A stretch of DNA of 64,000 nucleotides from Actinoplanes sp. M2I2 (GTDB taxonomy: Bacteria > Actinomycetota > Actinomycetes > Mycobacteriales > Micromonosporaceae). Both the position numbers and the translations under genes were made by a program. Positions 55,077-64,000 of this stretch are shown piece by piece; position 1 is the stretch's first letter, and every line of letters begins with the position of its first letter. Location: positions 58,547 through 122,546 of the forward strand of contig NZ_JALPVJ010000003.1 of NCBI RefSeq assembly GCF_023544445.1, written 5' to 3'. The notes beneath the pieces are model-generated. The model was given only the letters and a program-made list of their open reading frames with translations, was not told the origin of the DNA and did not search any database.

Positions 55077-55089
55077 CTCTGTGTCAGAG
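55077..55089. promoter_or_regulatory. CTCTG-N3-CAGAG inverted repeat in the MFS/ROK spacer
   Basis: Perfect 5-bp arms centred in the 46-bp divergent spacer. Candidate operator for the adjacent ROK regulator. Confidence 0.4.
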
Positions 55090-55108
55090 TAAAAGAAGGG
55101 AACGGCCT

Positions 55109-56221
55109 GTGACGACGCGCTCGACCGAGCTGCTCCGGGTGGTCCACGCCCGGCCCGGTGTCACCCGCGCCGACGCCGCGCGCCTGCTCGGCATCGGCAC
55201 CGGGGCGACGACCGAGCTGGTCGTCCGGCTGACCGGGGCGTCCCTGCTGGCCGAGGCGCCGGCGGCCCGCAGCGGCGCCCGCGGCCGTCCGACGACAGCG
55301 CTGGTGGCGCATCCCGGCGGCCCGGTCGTGGCCGCGGTGGCGATCACCCACCGGACCTGGCGGGTCGACGTGGTCGAGCTGGGCGGCCGGGCCCTCAGTT
55401 CGGTGTCCGGCGCTCACTCGGGCGCCACCTGGGCCGAGGTGGCCGCGGGAGTCGCCGAGGGGGCCGCCGCCGTACGGGAGACGTACGCCGAGCGCGTGCG
55501 CGCAGTCGGTGTCTCGGTGCCCGGCCCGGTCACCGCCGACCTGAGGCTGGACGCCACCATCTCGGGCTGGCTCGACGTCGACCTGCGCGGGCTGTGGCCG
55601 GACGGTCCGCTGCTGGTCGCCGGCAACGACGCCAGCCTGGCCGCCACCGCCGAGTCGGCCCGGGGCGCCGCAGCCGGCGCCTCGGTCGCCCTGCACCTGC
55701 TGATCGAGTACGGCCTGGGCGGCGCGGTGGTCGACCAGGGCCGGCTGGTGATCGGCGCGCACGGGGCCTCGGGCGAGTTCGGCCACATGCCGTTCGGCGA
55801 CCCCGCTGTGCTCTGCCCCTGCGGCGCCCGCGGATGCTGGGGCACAACCGTCGACGGCACCGCGCTGGCCCGCCACCTCGGCCATCCCGTTCCGCCCGAC
55901 CCGGTGGCCTACGCCCGTACGGTCATCGCCTCGTCCGGCGCCGCCGAGCGGGCCGCCGTCCGGGCCGTCGCCACGGCTCTCGGCCGGGGCACCGCCGGAC
56001 TCGTGAACGGTCTCGACGCCGACCTGGTCACGCTGGGCGGCCTCGGCGCCGACCTGCTGGCCGCCGCCCCGGCCGAGGTCGAGGCCGCCTACCGCGCCGG
56101 GCTGATGGCGCTGCGCCGCGAGTCCCCGCCACCGCTGGTGCCGGCCGCGCTGGGCGCCGACGGCCCGATCGCCGGCGCCGCCGAGGCGGCCTGGTCGGCG
56201 CTGCTGGGCCGCCTGGGCTGA
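55109..56221 (+). CDS. ROK family transcriptional regulator
   Basis: Protein of 370 aa. Residues 1-65 are a winged helix-turn-helix (VTRADAARLLGIGTGATTEL); the rest is a ROK domain with SGEFGHMPFGD and zinc motif CPCGARGCWGT. The N-terminal ATP loop of ROK kinases is degenerate (VAAVAITHRTWRVDVV), so this is a repressor responding to a sugar and not a kinase. GTG at 55109 follows AAGGGAA. Probably regulates the divergent MFS exporter. Confidence 0.88.
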   Translation: MTTRSTELLRVVHARPGVTRADAARLLGIGTGATTELVVRLTGASLLAEAPAARSGARGRPTTALVAHPGGPVVAAVAITHRTWRVDVVELGGRALSSVSGAHSGATWAEVAAGVAEGAAAVRETYAERVRAVGVSVPGPVTADLRLDATISGWLDVDLRGLWPDGPLLVAGNDASLAATAESARGAAAGASVALHLLIEYGLGGAVVDQGRLVIGAHGASGEFGHMPFGDPAVLCPCGARGCWGTTVDGTALARHLGHPVPPDPVAYARTVIASSGAAERAAVRAVATALGRGTAGLVNGLDADLVTLGGLGADLLAAAPAEVEAAYRAGLMALRRESPPPLVPAALGADGPIAGAAEAAWSALLGRLG

Positions 56222-56225
56222 CGGG

Positions 56226-57110
56226 TCATCGGTCGCGCAGCGCCGCCAGCACCGCCGTGATCTCCGGACGTGGCGTGGACGGGCGGCGGGCGGCCGCGAT
56301 GATGCGCCGGGTCACCGCGGGGCTGAGCGGGCGCGTCACCACGGGGTAGCGCGGGTCCACCGCCAGGCTGGGCAGCAGGGCGATCGACCGGCCGGCCTCC
56401 ACGTGCCGCAGCGTCAGCATGTAGTTGTTGAACCGGGCGATCACCGACGGCTCGAAGCCCGCCTCCCGGCACAGGCGCGTGGCCAGCTCGGACATGTAGG
56501 ACCCGGCCACGTCGAACGTCCACCGCTGATCCGCGCAGGCTCCGATGGCGACCCGCTCGGCGACGGCCAGCGGATGCCCCTCGGGCAGCAGCAGGACGAT
56601 CTCGTCCTCGGCCAGCGGCACCAGGTCGATCGCCGGGTCGAGCTCGGCCCCGGCGAAGTCGGTCGTCGTGATGATGACGTCCACGTCGCCGCGGCGCAGG
56701 GCCGGCATGCTCTGGTGCGGCTCCAGCTCGAGCAGCACGACGGTGACGTCCGGGTGGCGCGCGGCCAGCACCGTGACCGCGGGCTCGGCCAGCGCCGGCA
56801 GCGCGCTCTGGAAGGCGCCCAGCGTCACCGTCCCGGCCGGCTCCTCGGCCAGGCCCCGCAGCGACGCCTCGGCCGCGTCCATGGCAGCCAGGATCTCGCG
56901 GGCCCGGCCGGCCAGCAGCACCCCGGCGGCGGTGAGCCGCACCCGGCGCCCGTTGCGTTCGAGCAGGGCCGTACCGGTTTCCCGCTCCAGCGTGGCCAGC
57001 TGCTGGGAGACGGCCGACGGGCTGTGGTTGCCGCGCTGGGCCACCGCGCGGACCGTTCCGTACGTCGACAGGTCGAGCAGCAGGCGCAGGCGCCACGGAT
57101 TGAGCGTCAC
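56226..57110 (-). CDS. LysR-type regulator of the dialkylglycine decarboxylase gene
   Basis: Protein of 294 aa. The N-terminal helix-turn-helix is HSPSAVSQQLATLERETG, and the C-terminal part is the LysR effector-binding fold. GTG start at 57110. It diverges from the decarboxylase across 74 bp, the arrangement of dgdR and dgdA in Burkholderia, so it is expected to regulate that gene in response to its substrate amino acid. Confidence 0.88.
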   Translation of the reverse strand: MTLNPWRLRLLLDLSTYGTVRAVAQRGNHSPSAVSQQLATLERETGTALLERNGRRVRLTAAGVLLAGRAREILAAMDAAEASLRGLAEEPAGTVTLGAFQSALPALAEPAVTVLAARHPDVTVVLLELEPHQSMPALRRGDVDVIITTTDFAGAELDPAIDLVPLAEDEIVLLLPEGHPLAVAERVAIGACADQRWTFDVAGSYMSELATRLCREAGFEPSVIARFNNYMLTLRHVEAGRSIALLPSLAVDPRYPVVTRPLSPAVTRRIIAAARRPSTPRPEITAVLAALRDR

Positions 57111-57175
57111 TGTGCGACTTTACTTAACAGCAGCAACGGAAAGCTGAGATGGACCCGACGCTGCACCGCCCTTAG

Positions 57176-59567
<2,392 letters not shown>

Positions 59568-59581
59568 CCGGGCAGCCTATG

Positions 59582-60040
59582 TCAGGCGACCGCGGCCAGA
59601 TCGTCGAGGTCGCGGCGCAGGGCCCCCTCGGCGGTCTCGGCGGCCAGACCACCGAAGATCAGCGCGAGGATCCGCCCGGCCGGCGCGGTCGCGGAGCCGT
59701 CCTGCTTCACGGTCACCATCGTGCCGCCGCGGTGCCGTCCGGACATGACCGGCACGAACGAATATGTCATGCGGTAGTCGGCGCCGATGCCGGGCGAGGT
59801 GACCACGAATCTCTCGGGCACCTCGCACTCGCGCACCCGGAACTCCTCGGTGACCTCGCCGCCGTCGGCCATGCCCCGGGTCTCGCGCCACACCGTGCCC
59901 GCGCCGAACGGCCCGTGGCTGCGCACCTCGACCCGGGTGACGGCGGTGAGCCACTCACGGCGCCGGCTCAGATCGGTGAACACCTGCCAGACCGCCGCGA
60001 TCGGCGCGTCGATCAAGCGGGTCACCACAACCGTCGACAT
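59582..60040 (-). CDS. SRPBCC family protein
   Basis: Protein of 152 aa with the START/Bet v1-like fold: the beta1-alpha start STVVVTRLIDAPIAAVWQVF with TDLSRRREW, and the C-terminal long helix AGRILALIFGGLAAETAEGALRRDLDDL. Such proteins bind hydrophobic ligands or act as polyketide cyclases. ATG at 60040 follows GGGGGTG. It lies 33 bp after fahA on the same strand. Confidence 0.84.
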   Translation of the reverse strand: MSTVVVTRLIDAPIAAVWQVFTDLSRRREWLTAVTRVEVRSHGPFGAGTVWRETRGMADGGEVTEEFRVRECEVPERFVVTSPGIGADYRMTYSFVPVMSGRHRGGTMVTVKQDGSATAPAGRILALIFGGLAAETAEGALRRDLDDLAAVA

Positions 60041-60073
60041 AGCGTCACCCCCGCGTACACCGTACGACACTTG

Positions 60074-61171
60074 TCAGGCGACGATGGTGCCCGAAACCGA
60101 GCCCAGCGTGATCTCTTCGCCCCCGGCCGAACGGGCCGTCGCGCCGATCCGCACCCAGTCGCCGTTCTCCAGGTAGCCGCGCGAGGTGCCGTCGCTCAAC
60201 GTGACCGGCTCGGCGCCGTTGCGAGTGAGCTCCAGGAACGAGCCGACCTCGTCACGGGCCGGGCCCGACACGGTGCCCGACGCGTACAGATCGCCGGTCC
60301 GCACCGCGGCGCCGTTGCTGGTCAGGTGGGCCAGTTGCTGGGCCGCGGTCCAGTACATCGAGGCGAACGGCGGGCGGCTGACCAGGGTGTCGTTCCACTC
60401 GACGGCCAGCCGCAGGTCGAAGGCGGGCCCGGCCGGCCGCAGGTAGTCGAGCGGCTCGGGTTCCTGCGCGACGCCCGCCACGGTGGCCAGCGTGTCGATC
60501 GGGGTCACCCACGGCGAGACCGTGGTGGCGAACGACTTGGCCAGGAACGGGCCGAGCGGACGGTACTCCCAGGCCTGCAGGTCGCGAGCCGACCAGTCGT
60601 TGACCAGCACGACACCGAAGACGTGCTCGGCGAACGCGGTCGTGGCGATCCGCCGGCCCGGCCGGCCGACCACGAAACCGACCTCGGCCTCGACGTCGAG
60701 CCGCCGGGTCGGCCCGAAGACCCCCTCGGCCAGCTGACCGCTGGGCCGCTGGATCGGCGTGCCCGAGACGACCACGGTCGCCGACCGCCCGTGATAGCCG
60801 ATCGGCAGGTGCTTCCACTGCGGCGACAAGCCGGGCGAGTCGGGGCGCAGGATCTCCGACACGTTCCGGGCGTGGTGCTCGGACGAGTAGAAGTCGGTGT
60901 AGTCGGCCACCTCGAACGGCAGGTGCAGGGTCACGTCCCGCAACGGGATGAGCGGCGGCTCGGACGCCACGAGCCCGGCCACGGCCTCGCGCGCGGCCGT
61001 CCACTCCCGACGGCCGGCGGCCATCAGCGGGTTGAGCGACCCCGTGGCCAGCAACCCGCCGAGCACCGACAGGTCGACGACCGACGACCACAGCCGTACG
61101 CCGACGCGCCGCTCACCACCGGGCCGGCTGAACACCCCGTACGGCAGATGCCGCGGACCGAAGCCGCTCAC
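60074..61171 (-). CDS. fahA: Fumarylacetoacetase
   Basis: Protein of 365 aa, the last enzyme of homogentisate breakdown, giving fumarate and acetoacetate. Metal and catalytic motifs visible: DYTDFYSSEHHARN, PIGYHGRSATVVV, LDVEAEVGFVVG and NDWSARDLQAWEYRPLGPFL. The N-terminal SH3-like part is shorter than in animal enzymes. GTG at 61171 overlaps the preceding gene stop (GTGA). A maleylacetoacetate isomerase gene was not found in the window. Confidence 0.92.
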   Translation of the reverse strand: MSGFGPRHLPYGVFSRPGGERRVGVRLWSSVVDLSVLGGLLATGSLNPLMAAGRREWTAAREAVAGLVASEPPLIPLRDVTLHLPFEVADYTDFYSSEHHARNVSEILRPDSPGLSPQWKHLPIGYHGRSATVVVSGTPIQRPSGQLAEGVFGPTRRLDVEAEVGFVVGRPGRRIATTAFAEHVFGVVLVNDWSARDLQAWEYRPLGPFLAKSFATTVSPWVTPIDTLATVAGVAQEPEPLDYLRPAGPAFDLRLAVEWNDTLVSRPPFASMYWTAAQQLAHLTSNGAAVRTGDLYASGTVSGPARDEVGSFLELTRNGAEPVTLSDGTSRGYLENGDWVRIGATARSAGGEEITLGSVSGTIVA

Positions 61172-62010
61172 TCGTACCCGCCGTTGACCAGGCCGAGGCG
61201 GACCAGCTCGGTCAGCGGCTCGACGACGCCGACCGCCCCGAAGCCCACGAACAGGGGCCGCGGCTCGCCCCGCCGGGCCCGGCACGCCTCGACCAGCGGC
61301 ACGGGATGGGTTGCGGCCAGCACCTCGGCCACCTCGGCGACCTCGCCGCCGTCGTGGGCGCTGATCGCCGCGGTGAGTACGTTGAGGAAGCCGTGGTGGG
61401 TGAAGCCGGTCTCCGGATCGGTGTGCCGGATGGCGTGGCGCAGACCCGCGGCCAGCCGGAACGGCAGTTGCCGATCACGACAGGCGCAGAGCACCGCGGC
61501 CAGCTCCACCGGCGTGGGGAACAGCTCGGCCGCGAGCCCCCCGACCCGGAACTTGGGCGCCAGCAGCAGGCCGGCGGCCCGGGCGTCGACGACCGTGTCC
61601 AGCGCGCCCAGCAGGCCCCAGCTCAGCGGGATCTCGGCGTACACCAGCTCGTCGGCCTGCCCGGCGAACGCGCGCAGAGCGGCCAGCCCGGGCTGCGGAT
61701 CCTCCCCGCGGCGGGCCACCGCGGCCTCGATGTGCAGCACCTGCCCACCGGCCGCCCGCAGCTTGTCCACCGCGATCGGCAGCGCGCTCAGGCTGACATC
61801 GCCGACCAGCGCGACGGGCAGGTCACGGGTCCGCAGATCGGCGCCGATCAGCGAGGCGGGCATGAGCAAGGGACCGAGCAGCCCGGCGAACCAACCTGCG
61901 CGGTGCTCGTCGTGCTTGGCGACGGCCTCGGGGACGCCGATGGGGCTCGGCGGCAGCAGAGACGCGTCGTCCACCAGCCCGGCGAAGAGCGGAGGAACCA
62001 GCGTTGACAC
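61168..62010 (-). CDS. Unknown protein coupled to fahA
   Basis: Protein of 280 aa of no family I can name. The sequence looks globular and cytoplasmic, with alternating beta/alpha character (LPVALVGDVSLSALPIAVDK, ELVYAEIPLSW, FRLAAGLRHAIRHT) suggesting a TIM-barrel-like fold. The segment LRHAIRHTDPETGFTHHGFL is His-rich and could bind metal. GTG at 62010 has a possible -10 TAGGTT eight bases upstream (leaderless). The stop overlaps fahA by 4 bp, and hmgA diverges from it, so it very probably acts in tyrosine/homogentisate catabolism, perhaps as the missing isomerase. That role is speculation. Confidence 0.75.
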   Translation of the reverse strand: MSTLVPPLFAGLVDDASLLPPSPIGVPEAVAKHDEHRAGWFAGLLGPLLMPASLIGADLRTRDLPVALVGDVSLSALPIAVDKLRAAGGQVLHIEAAVARRGEDPQPGLAALRAFAGQADELVYAEIPLSWGLLGALDTVVDARAAGLLLAPKFRVGGLAAELFPTPVELAAVLCACRDRQLPFRLAAGLRHAIRHTDPETGFTHHGFLNVLTAAISAHDGGEVAEVAEVLAATHPVPLVEACRARRGEPRPLFVGFGAVGVVEPLTELVRLGLVNGGYE

Positions 62011-62028
62011 GAATCCGAACCTAATGGA

Positions 62029-62042
62029 CGCTTCGAGAAGCG
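62029..62042. promoter_or_regulatory. CGCTTC-GA-GAAGCG palindrome between the fahA operon and hmgA
   Basis: Perfect 6-bp arms around GA in the 77-bp divergent spacer, positioned to control both the leftward fahA operon and rightward hmgA. Candidate operator for a homogentisate-responsive repressor. Confidence 0.5.
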
Positions 62043-62087
62043 GACAACCACGTCCGAAATGTCGGATCTCTAAGGTGAGTGGCAACG

Positions 62088-63245
62088 ATGCCTTTTTACC
62101 GCAGCGTCGGCGAGGTGCCCCACAAGCGGCACACGCAGTTCCGGCGTCCCGATGGTGGCCTCTATTCCGAGGAGTTGATGGGTCAGGAAGGCTTCTCGTC
62201 CGACTCGTCGCTGCTCTATCACCGCTACCCGCCCACGGCGATCGTGTCGGCCGAGGCGTACGAGTCGCCCGCGCTCACCCGGTCGGCCAACCACCCGCTC
62301 AAGCCCCGCCACCTGCGCACGCACAAGCTCGACGCCGGCCCGGCCGACGCCGTGCTCGGCCGCCGGGCGCTGCTGGCCAACGACGACGTCCGCATCGGCT
62401 ACGTGGTCGCCGACCGGCCGTCCCCGCTCTACCGCGACGCCGTCGGCGACGAGTGCCTCTACGTCGAGGACGGCCGCGTCGTCGTCGAGACCAGCTTCGG
62501 CGCGCTCGAGGCCGGCCCGGGCGACTACGTGATCATCCCGACCTCGGTGGTTCACCGGATCGTGCCGCTCGACGGCCCGGCCCGGCTCCTGACGATCGAG
62601 GCGACCGGTCACATCGGACCGCCCAAGCGCTACCTCTCGGTGCGCGGCCAGTTCCTGGAGCACGCGCCCTACTGCGAGCGCGACCTGCGCGGCCCCTCCG
62701 AGCCCCTGACGGTCGACGAAACGGACGTCGAAGTGCTGGTCAAGCACCGTGCGGGGTGGACCCGGCACGTGTACGCCCAGCACCCGTTCGACGTGGTCGG
62801 CTGGGACGGCTGCCTCTACCCGTGGGCGTTCTCGATCCACGACTTCGAGCCGATCACCGGGCGCGTGCACCAGCCCCCACCGGTACACCAGACCTTCGAG
62901 GGTCCGAATTTCGTGATCTGCTCATTCGTGCCCCGCAAGGTGGACTACCACCCGCTGGCCATCCCGGTCCCGTACAACCACCACAACGTCGACTCGGACG
63001 AGATGATGTTCTACACCGGCGGCAACTACGAGGCCCGTCGCGGCTCGGGCATCGAGCAGGGTTCCATCTCGCTGCACCCGTCGGGCTTCACGCATGGCCC
63101 CCAGCCCGGCGCCGTCGAACGCGCGCTCGGCCTCGAAGCCTTCGACGAGCTGGCAGTCATGGTCGACACGTTCCGCCCACTCGACCTGTGCGAGGCCGCC
63201 ATCGCCGTCGAGGACACCGCGTACGCCTGGACCTGGAACCGCTAG
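62088..63245 (+). CDS. hmgA: Homogentisate 1,2-dioxygenase
   Basis: Protein of 385 aa, opening the homogentisate ring to maleylacetoacetate. Iron ligands lie in NHHNVDSDEMMFYTGGNYEA and SLHPSGFTHGPQPGA. The N-terminus MPFYRSVGEVPHKRHTQFR begins at the ATG at 62088, which has AAGGTGAG eight bases upstream; the GTG at 62079 lies within that ribosome binding site and is less likely. Divergent from fahA. Confidence 0.94.
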   Translation: MPFYRSVGEVPHKRHTQFRRPDGGLYSEELMGQEGFSSDSSLLYHRYPPTAIVSAEAYESPALTRSANHPLKPRHLRTHKLDAGPADAVLGRRALLANDDVRIGYVVADRPSPLYRDAVGDECLYVEDGRVVVETSFGALEAGPGDYVIIPTSVVHRIVPLDGPARLLTIEATGHIGPPKRYLSVRGQFLEHAPYCERDLRGPSEPLTVDETDVEVLVKHRAGWTRHVYAQHPFDVVGWDGCLYPWAFSIHDFEPITGRVHQPPPVHQTFEGPNFVICSFVPRKVDYHPLAIPVPYNHHNVDSDEMMFYTGGNYEARRGSGIEQGSISLHPSGFTHGPQPGAVERALGLEAFDELAVMVDTFRPLDLCEAAIAVEDTAYAWTWNR

Positions 63246-64000
63246 CGAACGAGAGCGGCCGGGTCTTCGCGATTCGGGCGTCCAGCTTCGCTCTCTGTGC
63301 CGAAGACCTTGGGGCTCTGCCCCAAACCCCGGCCATCGCTGGAGATCTCCCTGGCGATGGTTGCGGTTGCGGGCTTGGGGGATCTCCGGGCGGCGGCTGC
63401 CGTAGCGAATCGCAAGCTGAGGGAAGCCGCAACCAAACCCCGGTTGCGGCTTCCCTCACCTCACGATGAGCCAGGGCTGCCGTCGCCCGGAGATCCCCCA
63501 AGCCAGGGCCCACCCTGTAAAGAACTGCAAGGTCCACAGTCGATCAACCGCCACAGCCAGACAAACCTCCACCCCCACGCCAACTGAGCTCGACCCAAAA
63601 CTGCACGCGCCACGCCCGCCCCGGCTGAGTGATGACATCAGCAGGCTGCAACACCTAGTAAGCCGCCCCAAGCATTCAGTTACCACCACCCACCGAATCC
63701 TCACCACCCAGCCCGCCCCACACCACCCCAGAAACCCACCCAACCGTGACTTACTGACCGCAACCGGCACGGTGCGCTCGCGCAACCCACACAAAGGCCC
63801 GCCCGCCCCCACCGAATCCCGCCCGGTGACCACAGCGCGGCAGCCAGCCCCCTTCCCGCCAGGTGACCGCCCACCCCCACCAGGCACCCACCAGCCGCCA
63901 ACCATCGCCAAAGCCGCCGCAGACTCCCCCGCAAGGGTGGGGCCGGGGGGGGGCCAAAACACCCCCACAATTAGTTTAGACCCCCGGGGAGCACCCCCCC
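63246..64000. other. Non-coding tail: palindromes then C-rich, G-poor DNA
   Basis: No frame here shows actinomycete codon bias or a recognisable protein. 63246-63510 is packed with inverted repeats. From about 63530 to the edge the plus strand is rich in C and A and poor in G, and the last 60 bases contain long G and C homopolymers. Confidence 0.6.
63372..63504. repeat. Nested inverted repeats 3' of hmgA
   Basis: An outer 21-bp perfect pair (63372-63392 and 63484-63504; GGCTTGGGGGATCTCCGGGC plus one G) encloses an inner 17-bp perfect hairpin (63418-63434 and 63442-63458; TGAGGGAAGCCGCAACC). A further pair CCATCGC/GCGATGG around GGAGATCTCC lies just upstream at about 63332-63360. The inner hairpin could terminate hmgA transcription; the whole looks like a mobile repeat or cruciform-forming element. 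Confidence 0.8.

Noticed and set aside
51518..55885. Very long open frame (over 1400 codons) on the minus strand
   Set aside because: It runs antisense through hppD-downstream RDD genes, the aminotransferase, the MFS gene and the ROK gene. Its protein is Arg/Gly/Pro-rich with no domain; it is open only because stop codons are rare at this G+C.
59579..63469. Plus-strand open frame of nearly 1300 codons over the fahA region
   Set aside because: Antisense to SRPBCC, fahA and the unknown gene, then out of frame with hmgA. Composition is typical of a shadow frame.
63456..63968. 170-codon minus-strand gene in the tail
   Set aside because: Its sequence is Gly/Trp/Val/Cys-rich, it follows the local strand bias and overlaps the inverted-repeat block; no domain or ribosome binding site.

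Overview
The window is very G+C-rich with strongly GC-biased third codon positions, many GTG starts and dense 4-bp stop/start overlaps. Gene content (SARP regulator, Cdc48-like ATPase, DUF3263 and DUF4032 proteins, RDD proteins, MsiK-type ATPase) points to an actinomycete chromosome, most likely a Micromonosporaceae/Actinoplanes-type bacterium. That placement is inference; there is no rRNA or species marker here.

Layout. 0-11.3 kb: GNAT acetyltransferase whose start codon sits in a 14-bp palindrome, threonine synthase under a canonical SAM-I riboswitch, a hydrolase/ABC-ATPase fusion with its permease, a Cdc48-like ATPase with a degenerate first AAA ring, DUF3263, and a second ABC exporter. 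11.3-15.3 kb: amino-sugar catabolism (DeoR repressor diverging from SIS protein, ROK kinase and NagA, all translationally coupled). 15.2-29.2 kb: envelope and secreted functions (PAP2 phosphatase, trypsin-like protease, DUF4032 kinase-like protein, a 2-TM channel-like protein with two TrkA domains, a repeat-bearing secreted protein, a large subtilase, an Hsp70-TM-propeller fusion) and the sugar-importer ATPase MsiK/UgpC.

29.3-38.8 kb: tRNA-Thr(TGT), then a 144-bp tandem repeat, then a visibly less G+C-rich island. The leftward operon encodes a 58-aa precursor-like peptide with a hydrophobic C-terminus, an HTTM (SdpB/gamma-carboxylase-like) membrane protein fused to an alpha/beta hydrolase, a small SdpA-like membrane protein, a FAD oxidoreductase broken by a frameshift, a SAM methyltransferase and a cytoplasmic beta-lactamase-fold hydrolase. 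The five downstream genes overlap by 4 bp. A divergent ABC transporter (ATPase plus large permease) follows. I read this as an undescribed ribosomal-peptide (SDP-toxin-like) maturation and export/immunity cluster, and it is the main discovery candidate. A decayed propeller gene closes the region.

38.8-49.7 kb: rlmB-cysS, a SARP/AfsR regulator coupled to fumC, a lipoprotein, class I fumarase and a propeller protein. 49.9-63.2 kb: aromatic amino-acid catabolism (hppD; then fahA, a conserved unknown and hmgA), interrupted by RDD proteins, an aminotransferase, an MFS/ROK pair and a dialkylglycine decarboxylase with its divergent LysR regulator. 63.25-64.0 kb is non-coding: nested inverted repeats followed by a C-rich, G-poor tail.
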